From Desulfobacterales bacterium (GTDB taxonomy: Bacteria; Desulfobacterota; Desulfobacteria; Desulfobacterales; UBA5852): a DNA stretch of 5,029 nt. The first letter of the stretch is position 1; every line of letters starts with the position of its first letter. The stretch is taken from contig JAERRP010000148.1 of the NCBI GenBank assembly GCA_016735415.1, positions 1 to 5,029 on the forward strand, read 5' to 3'. The position numbers and the translations under genes were made by a program. The notes below the pieces were generated by a model that saw only the letters and a program-made list of their open reading frames with translations, made no database searches and had not been told where the DNA came from. Of the stretch, positions 1 to 5,029 are shown one piece after another.

Positions 1-310
1 GTGGAAACCCTGCCGGTGCGCCACAACCCCGAAAGCGTGGCCTACCGGATCGCCGTGGACAACGGCCCGTCGGTGGTCTATTCCGGCGATACCGGTTATT
101 CCGAAAACCTGGTGACCCTGGCCCGCGACACCGATCTGCTGATCTGCGAAGCCGCCCGGCCGGATGGCGGCCGCAGCCCGGGCCCGGCAGCTGATGCTGA
201 CCCATTTCTACCCCGACTGCGAAGAAGTCGACCTGACCGCCCAGTGCCGCCGGACCTACCCGGGACCGATCCTGCTGGCCCACGACCTGATGACCCTCGA
301 GGTAACCTGA
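1..310 (+). pseudogene. MBL-fold metallo-hydrolase, 3' part, with internal deletion/frameshift
   Basis: This is the end of a metallo-beta-lactamase-fold hydrolase of the RNase Z/arylsulfatase-like group; the 5' part, with the HxHxDH metal motif, lies outside the window. Frame 1 from base 1 reads VRHNPES (His at about residue 8) and then VVYSGDTGYSENL, with the metal-bridging Asp of the SGDTG motif, followed by DLLICEAARPDG. After about base 168 frame 1 loses family resemblance. Frame 2 picks it up from about base 158 as GRMAAAARARQLMLTHFYPD, with the final metal-ligand His of LTHF at 203-205, and ends at the TGA at 308-310. In family members the two blocks are separated by some 15 residues that include a conserved HxT motif. 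Both that stretch and the frame are lost here. The stop lies 4 nt before the next gene, so it was probably the first gene of the same operon. Family assignment is firm. Whether the lesion is real or a sequence error cannot be told from here. Confidence 0.72.
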
Positions 311-314
311 TTCC

Positions 315-980
315 ATGCGCTACTACCCCATCTATCTGGACGTACAAGGTCGTGTCTGCCTGATCGTGGGCGGTGGGGCCGTGGGAACCCGCAAGGCGGA
401 AACAATTCTGAAGGCCGGTGCGCAGGTGACCGTCGTAAGTCCCGAAGTGACGCCGCGGTTGGCGGCCCTGGCCAAAGCAGATCAGATCAGGCTGCACCGC
501 CGCCCCTATACCCGTCGGGACATGGAGGGCATCTTTCTGGTGTTCGGTACCACCGACGATCGGGATTTAAATCGCCGGGTCAGCGAGGATGCCAACCGGC
601 TGAAGGTTTTGTGCAATATCGCCGATCAGCCGGATCGGGGACAGTTTATTCTCCCCGCGGTGGTTCAGCGCGGTGACCTGTTGATCAGCGTCTCCACATC
701 CGGTAAAAGCCCGGCCCTGGCCCGGCGTATCCGGCGCCAGATCGAAAATACCTACGACACCGAATACGCCCGGATGCTCGATCTGCTGGGGGCTCTGCGC
801 CGGCGGTTGCTGGACCAGGGACGCGACCCGCGGGGCCACAAAAAACTGTTTGAGGCCCTGCTCGACAGCGATCTGCTGGAATGGATCAAGGCCGGCGACA
901 CCGTCCGTATCGATCAATTCCTGCACCAGCATTTCGGGGAAACGTTTGCTTGGAAGGATTTGATGGCCCCGACGCAATAA
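315..980 (+). CDS. Precorrin-2 dehydrogenase / sirohydrochlorin ferrochelatase-type protein (siroheme synthase N-terminal domain)
   Basis: This 221-aa protein matches the N-terminal half of CysG and yeast Met8p: an NAD-dependent dehydrogenase that oxidises precorrin-2 to sirohydrochlorin and in some members also inserts Fe. The Rossmann nucleotide loop GGGAVGTRK is at residues 19-27 after the strand RVCLIV, and VFGTTDD is at 76-82. CNIADQPD at 100-107 holds Asp104, which aligns with the catalytic Asp of CysG/Met8p. The typical STSGKSPALARRIR follows at 127-140, and the C-terminal ~70 residues form the helical dimerisation part. The SUMT methyltransferase half of CysG is absent, as is usual in anaerobes that carry a separate CobA/HemD. 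The ATG at 315 is preceded by GAGGTAA at 299-305, a good ribosome binding site. The gene lies 4 nt after the MBL gene and 37 nt before the CcsA-like gene. Cytoplasmic. Whether it also chelates Fe is not decided by sequence. Confidence 0.93.
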   Translation: MRYYPIYLDVQGRVCLIVGGGAVGTRKAETILKAGAQVTVVSPEVTPRLAALAKADQIRLHRRPYTRRDMEGIFLVFGTTDDRDLNRRVSEDANRLKVLCNIADQPDRGQFILPAVVQRGDLLISVSTSGKSPALARRIRRQIENTYDTEYARMLDLLGALRRRLLDQGRDPRGHKKLFEALLDSDLLEWIKAGDTVRIDQFLHQHFGETFAWKDLMAPTQ

Positions 981-997
981 ACCCATACCCTTTTGGC

Positions 998-1003
998 GGA
1001 AGG
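998..1003 (+). promoter_or_regulatory. Ribosome binding site of the CcsA-like gene
   Basis: GGAAGG lies 8 nt before a TTG at 1012 and 14 nt before an ATG at 1018, both in the same frame. Spacing favours TTG and codon type favours ATG. The two starts differ by only two residues (Met-Leu), so the product is almost unaffected. Confidence 0.45.
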
Positions 1004-1017
1004 CCCGGCATTTGCTT

Positions 1018-1839
1018 ATGGAAATCGGAATTCTTCTTACCATCGTGTTTTATACCGCCAGCACGGCAGCCTACACCGTTTTTCTCCTGCGGCAGAAAAA
1101 GCAATACTACCGCGGCGGTGTGATGCTGCTGTCGGCCGGTTTTGCGATTCACCTGATCATGATCACGGTCGGCACCATCCGTTCCGGCCACCTGCCGGTC
1201 AACACCCTGCGGGATACCCTTTCCTTTGGCGCCCTGGCCGTGGCCGGTGTTTTTCTGCTCTTCCAGTACTGCTATCGGCTGAAGGTCCTGGGTGTTTTCT
1301 CGGCCCCGCTGGCGGCGGTCACCATGATCATTGTGGCCCTGATGCCACAGGCCGCCATACCCGCCCAACCGGTATTGAAAAGCCTGTGGCTGGTCTCCCA
1401 CGTGACCTTGATCTTTATCGGCGAAGCCAGCCTGGCGCTGGCCTGCGGCCTGGGGATCCTCTATCTCGTTCAGGAGCAGGCCATTAAATCCAAAAAACCC
1501 GGCTTTTTCTTCCGGCGTCTGCCTTCCCTGGATCTTCTGGATTCGGCCGGGCAAACCTGCATTCTGGCCGGTTTCGTGATGATGACCCTGGGTTTGGCCA
1601 CGGGCCTCATCTATGCCAAGACGGTGTGGGGGCGTTTCTGGAGCTGGGATCCCAAGGAGGTCTGGTCCGGCATTACCTGGCTGCTTTATGCGGTCCTGAT
1701 CCATGAGCGGCTGGCCCTGGGCTGGCGCGGCCGGCGGGCGGCCATCGTGGCCATCATCGGATTCGCGACCGTCCTGTTCACGTTTCTGGGGGTTAACCTT
1801 TTTATGACCGGCCACCATGGCGAGTTCACCCGCTGGTAA
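1018..1839 (+). CDS. ccsA: CcsA/HemX-family cytochrome c assembly protein
   Basis: This integral membrane protein (273 aa from the ATG at 1018, 275 aa if TTG at 1012 is used) has about eight hydrophobic segments, roughly at residues 3-25, 34-56, 67-87, 93-112, 122-150, 179-200, 213-231 and 240-264. The tryptophan-rich heme-handling (WWD) signature WGRFWSWDPKEVWSGITW is at 204-221. Candidate heme-ligand histidines are H45, H128, H229 and H266/H267, the last in the conserved C-terminal NLFMTGHH stretch. In System II cytochrome c maturation, CcsA with ResB/CcsB exports heme and attaches it to CXXCH apocytochromes on the outer face of the membrane; no ResB-like partner is in the window. The related HemX of Bacillus lowers HemA levels, so a HemX-like role beside hemA is an alternative, but the complete WWD motif favours heme handling. 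It lies between the siroheme and hemA genes in one apparent operon. Confidence 0.88.
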   Translation: MEIGILLTIVFYTASTAAYTVFLLRQKKQYYRGGVMLLSAGFAIHLIMITVGTIRSGHLPVNTLRDTLSFGALAVAGVFLLFQYCYRLKVLGVFSAPLAAVTMIIVALMPQAAIPAQPVLKSLWLVSHVTLIFIGEASLALACGLGILYLVQEQAIKSKKPGFFFRRLPSLDLLDSAGQTCILAGFVMMTLGLATGLIYAKTVWGRFWSWDPKEVWSGITWLLYAVLIHERLALGWRGRRAAIVAIIGFATVLFTFLGVNLFMTGHHGEFTRW

Positions 1840-1868
1840 GGCCGCCACAACCGCAAAGCAAGGATCGG

Positions 1869-1886
1869 CGCGATTCCCTGATCGCG
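1869..1886 (+). promoter_or_regulatory. Hairpin in the hemA leader
   Basis: CGCGAT (1869-1874) and ATCGCG (1881-1886) form a perfect 6-bp stem with the 6-nt loop TCCCTG, ending 11 nt before the hemA ATG. An outer pair, GGCCGC (1840-1845) with GCGGCC (1884-1889), could form instead of it. No T-run follows, so this is not an intrinsic terminator. No clear Shine-Dalgarno precedes hemA, so structure could affect translation, but the pairing may be chance in GC-rich DNA. Confidence 0.25.
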
Positions 1887-1897
1887 GCCGTCAGAAA

Positions 1898-3178
1898 ATG
1901 ACCGTTAAACTCGACATCATTCTTATTGGCCTCAACCACAAAACCGCATCGGTTGAAATCCGCGAGTGCCTTGGATTCGACGGCGACGACCATGATAAGG
2001 CCGTCGAAAAACTGCAAGCTCTGGAAACGGTTAAAGAAGTCCTCCTGGTTTCGACCTGCAACCGGGTGGAGGTGCTGCTGACCAGTACGGCCGTGGACAC
2101 CGCGGTCGATGCCGTGATTGGCTTCCTATCGGAATACAACAATATTCCGGCCCGGGATTTTAAAGACAAGCTGTATGTCCACACCGGTCAGGATGCGGTG
2201 CGGCATGTCTTCCGTGTGGCCGCCAGCCTGGATTCCATGGTGGTGGGCGAGCCCCAGATTCTGGGACAGATCAAGGACGCTTACCGGCGGGCCACACTGA
2301 AGAAAACCTCGGGGGTGATTCTAAACCGGCTGCTGCACAAAACCTTTTTTGTGGCCAAACGCATCCGGACCGAAACCGGCATCGGCAACCACGCGGTGTC
2401 CATCAGTTACGCCGCCATCGAACTGGCCCGTAAGATTTTCGGTGAACTGACCGGATGCAAAGTCCTGTTGATCGGGGCCGGGGAGATGGCCGAACTGGCG
2501 GTCGAACATCTGATTCGGCAGCGATCCGGCGATATCCTGGTGGCCAACCGCACCTTCGACCGGGGGGTCGCGCTGGCCACCCGTTTCGGCGGCCGGGCCA
2601 TCCGCTTTGAAGAAATTCCGGAAGAACTCCGCTACGTGGACATCATCATCAGCTCCACGGGCTCTCCGGACTATGTCGTCCGCCGTGAGCAGGTCAAAAA
2701 GGTTTTACGCGGCCGCCGCAGCCGCCCGCTCTTCTTCATCGATATTGCCGTACCGCGCGACATCGATCCGTCCATCAACCGGCTGAATAACACCTACGTT
2801 TACGATATCGACGATCTGAAGGGGGTCATCGAAGAAAATATCGAAGACCGCCAGAAAGCGGCCCTGAAAAGCGAGCGTCTCGTGGATGAAGCCGTCATCC
2901 GGTTTCGGCAATGGTATGAAAGCCTCGACGTGGTGCCCACCATCATTGCCCTGCGCAAACAGCTGGAAGATAAAATCCGTGCGGAAGCCGAGCGTACCCG
3001 CATGAAACTGGCCGCCAAGCTTTCGGACGAAGACGCCGAGGCCTTCGACCGGATGGCTCAGGCCCTGGTCAATAAGATTCTGCACGAACCCACCACCATC
3101 CTCAAGCGGGCCGAGGGCCACGACAACAAAGCCGCCCTGCTGGCCACCACCCGCAAACTTTTCAAGCTGGATGAATAA
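1898..3178 (+). CDS. hemA: Glutamyl-tRNA reductase
   Basis: HemA (426 aa, the usual family length) reduces glutamyl-tRNA(Glu) with NADPH to glutamate-1-semialdehyde, the first committed step of C5-pathway tetrapyrrole synthesis in the cytoplasm. The catalytic domain (about 1-155) shows GLNHKTASVEIRE at 11-23, STCNR at 52-56 with the thioester-forming nucleophile Cys54, His104 in HVFRVAASLDS, and GEPQILGQIKDAYRRA from 117. The NADPH domain (about 165-310) has GAGEMAELA at 193-201, NRT at 217-219, SSTGSPDYV at 252-260 and IDIAVPRDIDP at 281-291. The C-terminal helical dimerisation domain follows a long linker helix with IEENIEDRQKAA at 311-322. The ATG at 1898 was chosen because it gives the canonical N-terminus. 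An upstream in-frame ATG at 1817 would add 27 unconserved residues and overlap ccsA. No strong ribosome binding site is seen. The gene starts 58 nt after ccsA, and its end faces nth with a 6-nt gap. Confidence 0.97.
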   Translation: MTVKLDIILIGLNHKTASVEIRECLGFDGDDHDKAVEKLQALETVKEVLLVSTCNRVEVLLTSTAVDTAVDAVIGFLSEYNNIPARDFKDKLYVHTGQDAVRHVFRVAASLDSMVVGEPQILGQIKDAYRRATLKKTSGVILNRLLHKTFFVAKRIRTETGIGNHAVSISYAAIELARKIFGELTGCKVLLIGAGEMAELAVEHLIRQRSGDILVANRTFDRGVALATRFGGRAIRFEEIPEELRYVDIIISSTGSPDYVVRREQVKKVLRGRRSRPLFFIDIAVPRDIDPSINRLNNTYVYDIDDLKGVIEENIEDRQKAALKSERLVDEAVIRFRQWYESLDVVPTIIALRKQLEDKIRAEAERTRMKLAAKLSDEDAEAFDRMAQALVNKILHEPTTILKRAEGHDNKAALLATTRKLFKLDE

Positions 3179-3184
3179 AACGGC

Positions 3185-3832
3185 TTAAAGAGACGGTTTG
3201 GTTTTGTCCGGGTAGGGGCATTGGCGCCGAAGGGGGCAGGCCGGGCAATTCGGTTTGCGGGCCGAGCAGGTTTCCCGTCCGAAATAGATGAGCTGCAGGC
3301 AGAAATCGCTCCAGGTACTTTTGGGCATGAGATCCATCAGATCGAATTCGATCTTGACCGGGTCGCTGTTGGCCGTCAACCCCAGCCGCCGGGAGATGCG
3401 GGCCACGTGGGTGTCAACAACCACACCCGGAATGTCGAAAGCAGCCCCCAGGACTACGTTGGCGGTTTTTCTTCCCACGCCGGGCAAGCGGGTGAGCGCG
3501 GTCAGTTTGGCCGGCACCCCACCGCCGTGCTCCTCGACCAGGGCCTGGGCGCAACGCTTGATGTTGCGTGCTTTGTTGCGGAAAAAGCCGGTCGAATGGA
3601 TGCAATCCTCGATCCGTGCCAGGGAGGCGGCGGCCAGCCGGGCGGGCGTCCCGAATTCCTGAAACAGGCGGCCGCTGACCCGGTTGACCTGGCGATCTGT
3701 GCACTGGGCCGAAAGAATGGTGGCGATCAGGAGTTGAAAGGGGCTGTCATGGTTGAGTTGCGTCTTGACATCCGGATATGTACTTCTTAAAATTTTTCTG
3801 ATTTTTGTTAGTCGGTCTTTGCGTGACGTCAA
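3185..3832 (-). CDS. nth: Endonuclease III (DNA glycosylase/AP lyase)
   Basis: This 215-aa protein (E. coli Nth is 211) removes oxidised pyrimidines and cleaves the abasic site in base excision repair. It carries ELNF-like QLNHDSPFQLLIATILSAQ at 25-43, the helix-hairpin-helix LPGVGRKTANVV at 116-127 with catalytic Lys122, and VDTHVARI at 139-146 with catalytic Asp140. The C-terminal [4Fe-4S] loop CSARKPNCPACPLRRQC has the Cys-X6-Cys-X2-Cys-X5-Cys spacing (C189, C196, C199, C205). The frame stays open far upstream on this strand, but everything beyond about 3832 is the antisense of the next gene. The chosen start is TTG at 3832-3830: it gives the family length and has GGAGAGG 7 nt upstream. 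There is no ATG or GTG in the plausible N-terminal region. It is divergent from the PP-loop gene and convergent with hemA. Confidence 0.95.
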   Translation of the reverse strand: MTSRKDRLTKIRKILRSTYPDVKTQLNHDSPFQLLIATILSAQCTDRQVNRVSGRLFQEFGTPARLAAASLARIEDCIHSTGFFRNKARNIKRCAQALVEEHGGGVPAKLTALTRLPGVGRKTANVVLGAAFDIPGVVVDTHVARISRRLGLTANSDPVKIEFDLMDLMPKSTWSDFCLQLIYFGRETCSARKPNCPACPLRRQCPYPDKTKPSL

Positions 3833-3839
3833 TAGCCTG

Positions 3840-3846
3840 CCTCTCC
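3840..3846 (-). promoter_or_regulatory. Ribosome binding site deciding the nth TTG start
   Basis: On the minus strand GGAGAGG ends 7 nt before TTG at 3832. It is the best Shine-Dalgarno match near the expected Nth N-terminus and supports a TTG start. Confidence 0.6.
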
Positions 3847-3855
3847 GCTGCCAAA

Positions 3856-3901
3856 CCGCCGAATTCCTGTCAGCACGCGCATAGCGGCATAATTCGAGCG
3901 G
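3856..3901. repeat. Inverted repeat in the divergent intergenic region
   Basis: CGAATT (3860-3865) and AATTCG (3891-3896) are perfect inverted copies 25 nt apart. They are extended outward by CCGC (3856-3859) and GCGG (3898-3901) with a single bulged A at 3897, giving ten pairs in all. It lies between the divergent nth and PP-loop genes. It could be an operator for one or both, or an RNA stem in the leader. No known regulator site is recognised. Confidence 0.35.
3888..3893 (+). promoter_or_regulatory. Possible -10 element for the PP-loop gene
   Basis: CATAAT matches the sigma70 -10 consensus at five of six bases and lies 50 nt before the ATG at 3944, in the more AT-rich part of the 111-nt intergenic region. 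No convincing -35 is found at 16-18 nt spacing, so this is a weak call. It overlaps the right arm of the inverted repeat. Confidence 0.2.
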
Positions 3902-3943
3902 GCGCAAGTGCGTTTTGCGAGAAAATAGAAAGGGCTGTCTAAC

Positions 3944-4942
3944 ATGGTTGCATCTGAAAAGAAAGCCATCCGGGCGCTGGGTCTGTGTTCCGGCGGGCTG
4001 GACAGCATCCTGGCCGGGCTCGTGCTCAGGCAGCAGAACATCGCGGTGGCCTGGATTACGTTCGAAACGCCGTTCTTCTCGGCCGACAAGGCCCGGGCGG
4101 CGGCCCGGGCCACCGGTATATCGCTGACGGTTCAAACCATTACCCCGGTTTATCTGGCAATGCTGCGCAACCCGGCCTGCGGCTACGGCAAACACATGAA
4201 TCCCTGCATGGACTGCCATGCCCTCATGTTCCGGCTGGCGGGGGAATGGATGCAATCCCGGGGCTTTGATTTTTTGTTCAGCGGCGAAGTCGTCGGGCAG
4301 CGGCCCATGTCCCAGACCCGATCGTCCCTGCGCTACGTCGAAAAGCATTCCGGATTCGACGGGTATATCCTGCGGCCCCTGAGTGCCCGCAACCTGCCGG
4401 AAACCATCCCGGAGAAAGAGGGTTGGGTCGAGCGCGAACGCCTGCTGGACTTGAGCGGACGCACACGCAAGCCCCAGATCAGGCTGGCGGCGGAATTCGG
4501 TCTGACCGATTATCCGGCGCCGGCCGGCGGCTGTCTCCTGACCGACGCGGGCTATTCGCGGCGGCTCAAGGATTTGTTCGATCACCAGGCGCAGGTCGAA
4601 ACCGCGGAGCTCGAACTGCTCAAGTATGGTCGTCACTTGCGGCTGGACCCGACCACCAAAATTATTGTCGGCCGCACCCAGACGGACAACCAGCATATTC
4701 TGGCGCACCATGATCCGACCCGGGATGCGACCGTGACGGTCAAGGATTACCCGGGCCCCACCCTTGTCATTCCGGGCGGTGCTTCCCCGGAGGCCTTCGC
4801 CCGGGCGGCCGCTATCTGCGCCGGCTACAGCAAGGCGTCGCAGGAAGCCCGGGTCGACGTGCTGATAACTCGGCCCGACGGTCAGCAAACCCTGCGGGTG
4901 CCACCGATCAGCCCGGCCGAAGTGCGCGCCCTCATGTTTTAA
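3944..4942 (+). CDS. PP-loop (thiouridylase-like) ATPase fused to NFACT-R-like domain
   Basis: This 332-aa cytoplasmic protein has two parts. The N-terminal half is an adenylating PP-loop module related to ThiI/MnmA tRNA thiolases: LCSGGLDSILAG at 14-25 is the ATP loop, NPCMDCHALMF at 86-96 has a C-X2-C pair (C88, C91; C79 lies just before), and SGEVVGQRPMSQT at 113-125 recalls the ThiI GQ..SQ motif. RPLSARNLPET (144-154), GRTRKPQI (172-179) and PAPAGGCLLTD (191-201, Cys197) continue the family pattern. The C-terminal part, from about 225, resembles the NFACT-R (DUF814) RNA-binding domain: VGRTQTDN at 242-249, PGPTLVI at 270-276 and AAAICAGYSKA at 288-298. The usual W-H motif of NFACT-R is replaced by ATVTVKDYPGP. 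Likely role: activating a tRNA base or other RNA for sulfur insertion, with the cysteines as thiol or Fe-S ligands. The substrate is unknown. ATG at 3944 has GAAAGGG 9 nt upstream. No rhodanese or THUMP domain is seen. Confidence 0.85.
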   Translation: MVASEKKAIRALGLCSGGLDSILAGLVLRQQNIAVAWITFETPFFSADKARAAARATGISLTVQTITPVYLAMLRNPACGYGKHMNPCMDCHALMFRLAGEWMQSRGFDFLFSGEVVGQRPMSQTRSSLRYVEKHSGFDGYILRPLSARNLPETIPEKEGWVERERLLDLSGRTRKPQIRLAAEFGLTDYPAPAGGCLLTDAGYSRRLKDLFDHQAQVETAELELLKYGRHLRLDPTTKIIVGRTQTDNQHILAHHDPTRDATVTVKDYPGPTLVIPGGASPEAFARAAAICAGYSKASQEARVDVLITRPDGQQTLRVPPISPAEVRALMF

Positions 4943-4953
4943 TCCCCCAAAGC

Positions 4954-5018
4954 AAAAACCGGTTGGCGGTGTTCCCATCTGAACCGCTTGGCCGGTATGC
5001 GGACCGATCCGGTTTTTT
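4954..5018 (+). terminator. Probable intrinsic terminator after the PP-loop gene
   Basis: AAAAACCGG (4954-4962) pairs with CCGGTTTTT (5009-5017) over nine bases, continued inward by CGGT/ACCG across a small internal loop, and a run of six T (5013-5018) forms the 3' side. The inner part can fold further through CCGC/GCGG. It begins 11 nt after the stop codon. The loop is long for a terminator, hence only moderate confidence. The A-run on the left arm could let it work in both directions. Confidence 0.4.
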
Positions 5019-5029
5019 CCTGCCTGGCC

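Noticed and set aside
1..3. GTG at base 1 as a true start codon
   Set aside because: The reading frame begins in mid-domain, and the essential HxHxDH motif of the family must lie upstream, so the gene is cut by the window edge.
169..363. Continuation of frame 1 of the MBL gene as a real C-terminus overlapping the siroheme gene
   Set aside because: The frame-1 residues after about base 168 are Pro/Arg/Asp-rich with no family similarity, while frame 2 carries the expected LTHFYPD ending and stops just before the next start.
886..1848. A 320-codon minus-strand frame opposite ccsA
   Set aside because: It is rich in Gln, Gly, His and Arg with no recognisable motif, and is the mirror of a membrane protein with a clear WWD motif on the plus strand.
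1817..1897. An upstream in-frame ATG for hemA, overlapping the end of ccsA
   Set aside because: The 27 extra residues are not HemA-like, no ribosome binding site precedes that ATG, and the ATG at 1898 gives the canonical N-terminus.
2705..3121. Minus-strand open frames opposite hemA
   Set aside because: They have no motif or ribosome binding site and lie wholly within a gene with strong catalytic and cofactor motifs.
3185..4978. A 597-codon open frame on the minus strand read as one long protein
   Set aside because: Only the last 215 codons resemble a protein family (Nth). The rest is low-complexity antisense of the well-supported PP-loop gene, a common effect in GC-rich DNA.

Overview
This window looks like ordinary chromosomal DNA from a high-GC, anaerobic, delta-proteobacterial (Desulfobacterota-like) organism. 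I infer this from gene order and protein flavour: a stand-alone precorrin-2 dehydrogenase, then a CcsA-type cytochrome c assembly protein, then glutamyl-tRNA reductase, plus a PP-loop/NFACT-R fusion of the kind I associate with sulfate and metal reducers. No mobile element, CRISPR array, tRNA or rRNA was seen.

Layout. Positions 1-310 (+) hold the 3' end of a metallo-beta-lactamase-fold hydrolase. Its reading frame is broken near 158-168 by what looks like an internal deletion. Positions 315-980 (+) encode the siroheme-forming dehydrogenase, about 1018-1839 (+) the CcsA-like membrane protein, and 1898-3178 (+) hemA. These lie close together on one strand and read as one transcription unit for tetrapyrrole synthesis and heme use. 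HemA starts the C5 pathway from glutamyl-tRNA. The dehydrogenase diverts precorrin-2 to sirohydrochlorin, which leads to siroheme and, in many sulfate reducers, to heme by the siroheme-dependent (Ahb) route. CcsA delivers heme to apocytochromes c.

Positions 3185-3832 (-) encode endonuclease III. It converges on hemA with only 6 nt between the stop codons, and it probably starts at TTG with a strong ribosome binding site. A 111-nt divergent intergenic region (3833-3943) carries an inverted repeat. Positions 3944-4942 (+) encode a protein with an N-terminal PP-loop ATPase (thiouridylase-like) module and a C-terminal NFACT-R-like domain, probably a tRNA sulfur-modifying enzyme. The last 87 nt hold an imperfect stem-loop followed by six T, a likely terminator.

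The most notable items are the PP-loop/NFACT-R protein, whose substrate is unclear, and the apparent microhomology-mediated deletion in the first gene. The rest is conventional.
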